Positions 61,965 to 64,000 of a stretch of 64,000 bases of DNA are shown here, in pieces. The notes below the pieces were generated by a model that was given only the letters and a program-made list of their open reading frames with translations, was not told where the DNA came from and searched no databases. Position 1 is the stretch's first letter. Every line of letters begins with the position of its first letter. This stretch comes from Oscillibacter sp. (GTDB lineage: Bacteria > Bacillota > Clostridia > Oscillospirales > Oscillospiraceae): contig NZ_JAQUVF010000005.1 in NCBI RefSeq assembly GCF_028693505.1, forward strand, positions 1 to 64,000, written 5' to 3'. Made by a program: the position numbers and the translations under genes.

Positions 61965-63344
61965 ATGATTAGAGAAAATCAGCGACTGCTGAATCAATTG
62001 AATGTACTCACAGACGGCGTGTTGGTTTTTTTCTCCGTGCTGCTTGCCTACTGGGTCCGTTTTCACTTGTTTCACGGCAGCGCGTCCTTTGCATTTTCCA
62101 GCTATGTCTGGCTGGGCCTTTGCGCGGTGGCGCTGTGCCTTGGCACCTATGCGGTGACGGGGCTGTACGCATCCTATCGGACGGTGCGCTTCCACAAGGA
62201 GGCGCAGACGCTCTTCCTCGCCACCGTGCTGGATACGCTGGTGCTCATCAGCGCCCTGTTCGTGTTCCGCCTGACGGAGATGTCCCGTTGGCTGCTGGTG
62301 TTTTTCTGTGTGCTGGCCTATGCATTGCTGGTGTCCAAGCGGGCGCTGCTGCGCATCACGCTGCGCCACTACCGGCGTTTGGGCTACAATCAAAAGCACG
62401 TTTTGGTGGTGGGCTGCGGCGAGATGGCGAAAGCCTATGTGCAAAAGGTACGGGAGGACCGGGACCTTGGCTTTCTGGTGGATGGCTATGTTGCGGACAA
62501 GGCCCTTTTGAAGGACACGGCGCGCCTTGGCGGCTACGACCAGCTGGAGGCGATCTTGGAGGAGCGGAATCCGGATGAGGTGATCCTTGCCATGGCGCCG
62601 GAGGAATATGCCCTCACGGGGCATATCATCAATCTCTGCGAAAAAACCGGGACGAAGCTCACCCTCATTCCCTTTTACGCCGCCTATATGCCCTCCAGCC
62701 CGCAGGTGGACAACATCAACGGCCTGCCCATGATTAACCTCCGGCGGATTCCGCTGGATAACATGGCAAACGCCTTTTTAAAGCGGGCCATGGACATTGC
62801 GGGGTCACTGACGCTGATCGTGCTGACGTCCCCGCTGATGCTGTTTGCCGCTGTGGGCGTGAAGCTCTCCTCCCCCGGCCCCGTTCTTTTCAAGCAGGAG
62901 CGGGTGGGGCGGAACAAGGTCCCCTTCCAGATGTACAAATTCCGCTCCATGCGCTTGAACGCGGCGGAAAAGACGGGCTGGAGCCGGAATGCGGACACCC
63001 GCAAGACCCCCTTTGGCTCCCTGATCCGCAAATGCTCCATTGACGAGCTTCCCCAGTTTTTCAATGTACTCAAGGGGGACATGAGCCTGGTGGGCCCCCG
63101 CCCGGAGGTTCCTTTTTATGTAGACCAGTTTAAGGAGGAGATCCCCCGCTACATGGTCAAGCACCAGGTGCGGCCGGGAATCACCGGCTGGGCGCAGGTA
63201 AATGGCTACCGGGGCGACACCTCCATCAAAAAGCGCATCGAGTACGACTTGTACTATATTGAAAACTGGAACTTCTTCTTTGATTTGAAAATTCTCCTGA
63301 TGACGGTGACCAAAAGCGTCAACAGCGAAAAAATCGCGCATTGA
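61965..63344 (+). CDS. Polyprenyl-phosphate sugar-1-phosphate transferase (priming glycosyltransferase)
   Basis: 459 residues. Four N-terminal membrane helices (within about 1-115) are followed by a Rossmann-like CoA-binding-type domain (HVLVVGCGEMAKAYVQKVREDRDLGFLVDGYV near 145). A fifth helix lies near 275 (LKRAMDIAGSLTLIVLTSPLMLFAAVGV), then the catalytic bacterial sugar transferase domain: SPGPVLFKQERVGRNKVPFQMYKFRSMR, the DELPQFFNVLKGDMSLVGPRPE block and RPGITGWAQVNGYRG. It starts glycan synthesis by moving glucose- or galactose-1-phosphate to undecaprenyl phosphate (WbaP/CpsE type). Divergent from the glycosyltransferase operon. Confidence 0.94.
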   Translation: MIRENQRLLNQLNVLTDGVLVFFSVLLAYWVRFHLFHGSASFAFSSYVWLGLCAVALCLGTYAVTGLYASYRTVRFHKEAQTLFLATVLDTLVLISALFVFRLTEMSRWLLVFFCVLAYALLVSKRALLRITLRHYRRLGYNQKHVLVVGCGEMAKAYVQKVREDRDLGFLVDGYVADKALLKDTARLGGYDQLEAILEERNPDEVILAMAPEEYALTGHIINLCEKTGTKLTLIPFYAAYMPSSPQVDNINGLPMINLRRIPLDNMANAFLKRAMDIAGSLTLIVLTSPLMLFAAVGVKLSSPGPVLFKQERVGRNKVPFQMYKFRSMRLNAAEKTGWSRNADTRKTPFGSLIRKCSIDELPQFFNVLKGDMSLVGPRPEVPFYVDQFKEEIPRYMVKHQVRPGITGWAQVNGYRGDTSIKKRIEYDLYYIENWNFFFDLKILLMTVTKSVNSEKIAH

Positions 63345-63425
63345 AACGGGATGGCCTTCGGCAAAGCGTAATCGGGCGCTTCGTCGGTTGGTCCCGAGGA
63401 CATTACACGGAGGGAAGAGCAGGAT

Positions 63426-63983
63426 ATGGGTACCGCGATCATCAGAGACGCAGCGCTTGCGGACGCAAAGCGCATTTTGGAGATTTACGCCTACTATGTG
63501 GAGCATACCGCGATCACATTTGAATATGCCGTTCCGACGCTTGCGGAATTTGAACGCCGCATGCGCAATACGATGAAGCGCTACCCCTATCTTGTTGTGG
63601 AGCAGGATGGCATTGTGCAGGGCTATGCCTATGCGGGCGCTTTCGTGGGCCGGGCCGCCTACGACTGGTCCTGCGAGCTGACGGTCTATCTTGACCATGC
63701 CGCAAAAAAGTGCGGCCTTGGCAGGCGGATCTATGAAGCGCTTGCCCAAAGAGTGAAAGAAATGGGCATTTTGAATCTGTATGCCTGCATCGGGTATCCG
63801 GCAGCGGAGGATGAATACCTGAGCAAAAACAGCGCGGAGTTTCACGCCCACATGGGCTTTTCAAAGGTGGGGGAATTCCACAATTGCGGCTATAAATTCG
63901 GCCGCTGGTACGACATGATCTGGATGGAAAAGATTGTTGGCAATCATGGGACAGATCAGGCGCCTGTTCATTTCCCGGTGTAA
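63426..63983 (+). CDS. GNAT N-acetyltransferase, phosphinothricin acetyltransferase-like
   Basis: 185 residues. The start TAIIRDAALADAKRILEIYAYYVEHTAITFEYAVPTLAEFERRM is typical of the phosphinothricin/methionine-sulfone acetyltransferase group of GNAT enzymes. The acetyl-CoA loop is KKCGLGRRIYEALAQ near residue 94, followed by NLYACIGYPAAEDEYLSKNSAEFHAHMGFSKVGEFHNCGYKFGRWYDMIWMEK, also typical. These enzymes acetylate a primary amine on a small amino acid analogue. The ATG has a weak AGAGCAGG upstream. It stands alone after the priming transferase with an 81-base gap and is probably not part of that operon. Confidence 0.9.
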   Translation: MGTAIIRDAALADAKRILEIYAYYVEHTAITFEYAVPTLAEFERRMRNTMKRYPYLVVEQDGIVQGYAYAGAFVGRAAYDWSCELTVYLDHAAKKCGLGRRIYEALAQRVKEMGILNLYACIGYPAAEDEYLSKNSAEFHAHMGFSKVGEFHNCGYKFGRWYDMIWMEKIVGNHGTDQAPVHFPV

Positions 63984-64000
63984 AGGCGCAAGCTGTCTGC

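Overview
The window looks like a chromosomal segment of an anaerobic, GC-rich Clostridia, most like the butyrate-forming Oscillospiraceae (Oscillibacter/Dysosmobacter/Lawsonibacter-type). This placement is inference. It rests on an oxygen-sensitive 4-hydroxybutyryl-CoA dehydratase, acyl-CoA dehydrogenase and EtfB set, a pyruvate:ferredoxin oxidoreductase, rubrerythrin, arginine deiminase catabolism, RNase J, GdpP, and Firmicutes-type promoters and ribosome binding sites. No rRNA, tRNA, CRISPR array, transposase or complete prophage was seen.

Region by region. 1-6963 (minus): the end of a butyrate pathway (abfD, bcd, start of etfB) and a 1172-residue PFOR. 6628-8033: an AT-rich divergent region and a long GC-rich leader. 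8034-12424: sugar-acid uptake and catabolism (GntP permease, IlvD/Edd dehydratase, DapA-family aldolase). 12593-16392: arginine deiminase, ornithine carbamoyltransferase and a YfcC-type carrier, without carbamate kinase. 16731-19271: polar amino acid ABC transporter, followed by a frameshifted M20 amidohydrolase. 20902-22736 (minus): MATE exporter with its MarR regulator, divergent from a DegV protein. 23816-25226: rubrerythrin and a 1-Cys-type peroxiredoxin, divergent. 25343-27001 (minus): RNase J. 27481-35240: a conserved housekeeping run gdpP-rplI-dnaB-tilS-hpt-ftsH. 35257-35485: an array of palindromes. 35803-40749: a complete branched-chain amino acid type ABC transporter. 41095-42877: AraC regulator and esterase. 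43155-49478: TetR-controlled tripartite RND pump with a TolC-like component. 49599-55611: hexuronate catabolism (GntR, SDR, GldA-like dehydrogenase, UxuA, UxuB). 55716-56972 (minus): AEC transporter and a 53-residue membrane protein. 57172-58100 (minus): an orphan tail-fibre-like protein and a 41-residue partner. 58299-63344: surface polysaccharide genes (O-antigen ligase/polymerase-like protein, glycosyltransferase, priming sugar-phosphate transferase). 63426-63983: a GNAT acetyltransferase.

Together the genes describe an amino-acid and sugar-acid fermenter. Hexuronates and aldonates would be dehydrated to 2-keto-3-deoxy acids and cleaved to pyruvate. Pyruvate would be oxidised by PFOR, and electrons disposed of through crotonyl-CoA to butyryl-CoA with Bcd-Etf. 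Arginine breakdown would give ATP and ammonia only if a carbamate kinase exists elsewhere.

The points most worth a second look are the TolC-like RND pump with an acidic low-complexity linker and twin TetR operators, the palindrome array after ftsH, the orphan tail-fibre pair, the interleaved divergent promoters at the polysaccharide locus, and the two-base frameshift in the M20 hydrolase. No clearly new system is proven by the sequence alone.
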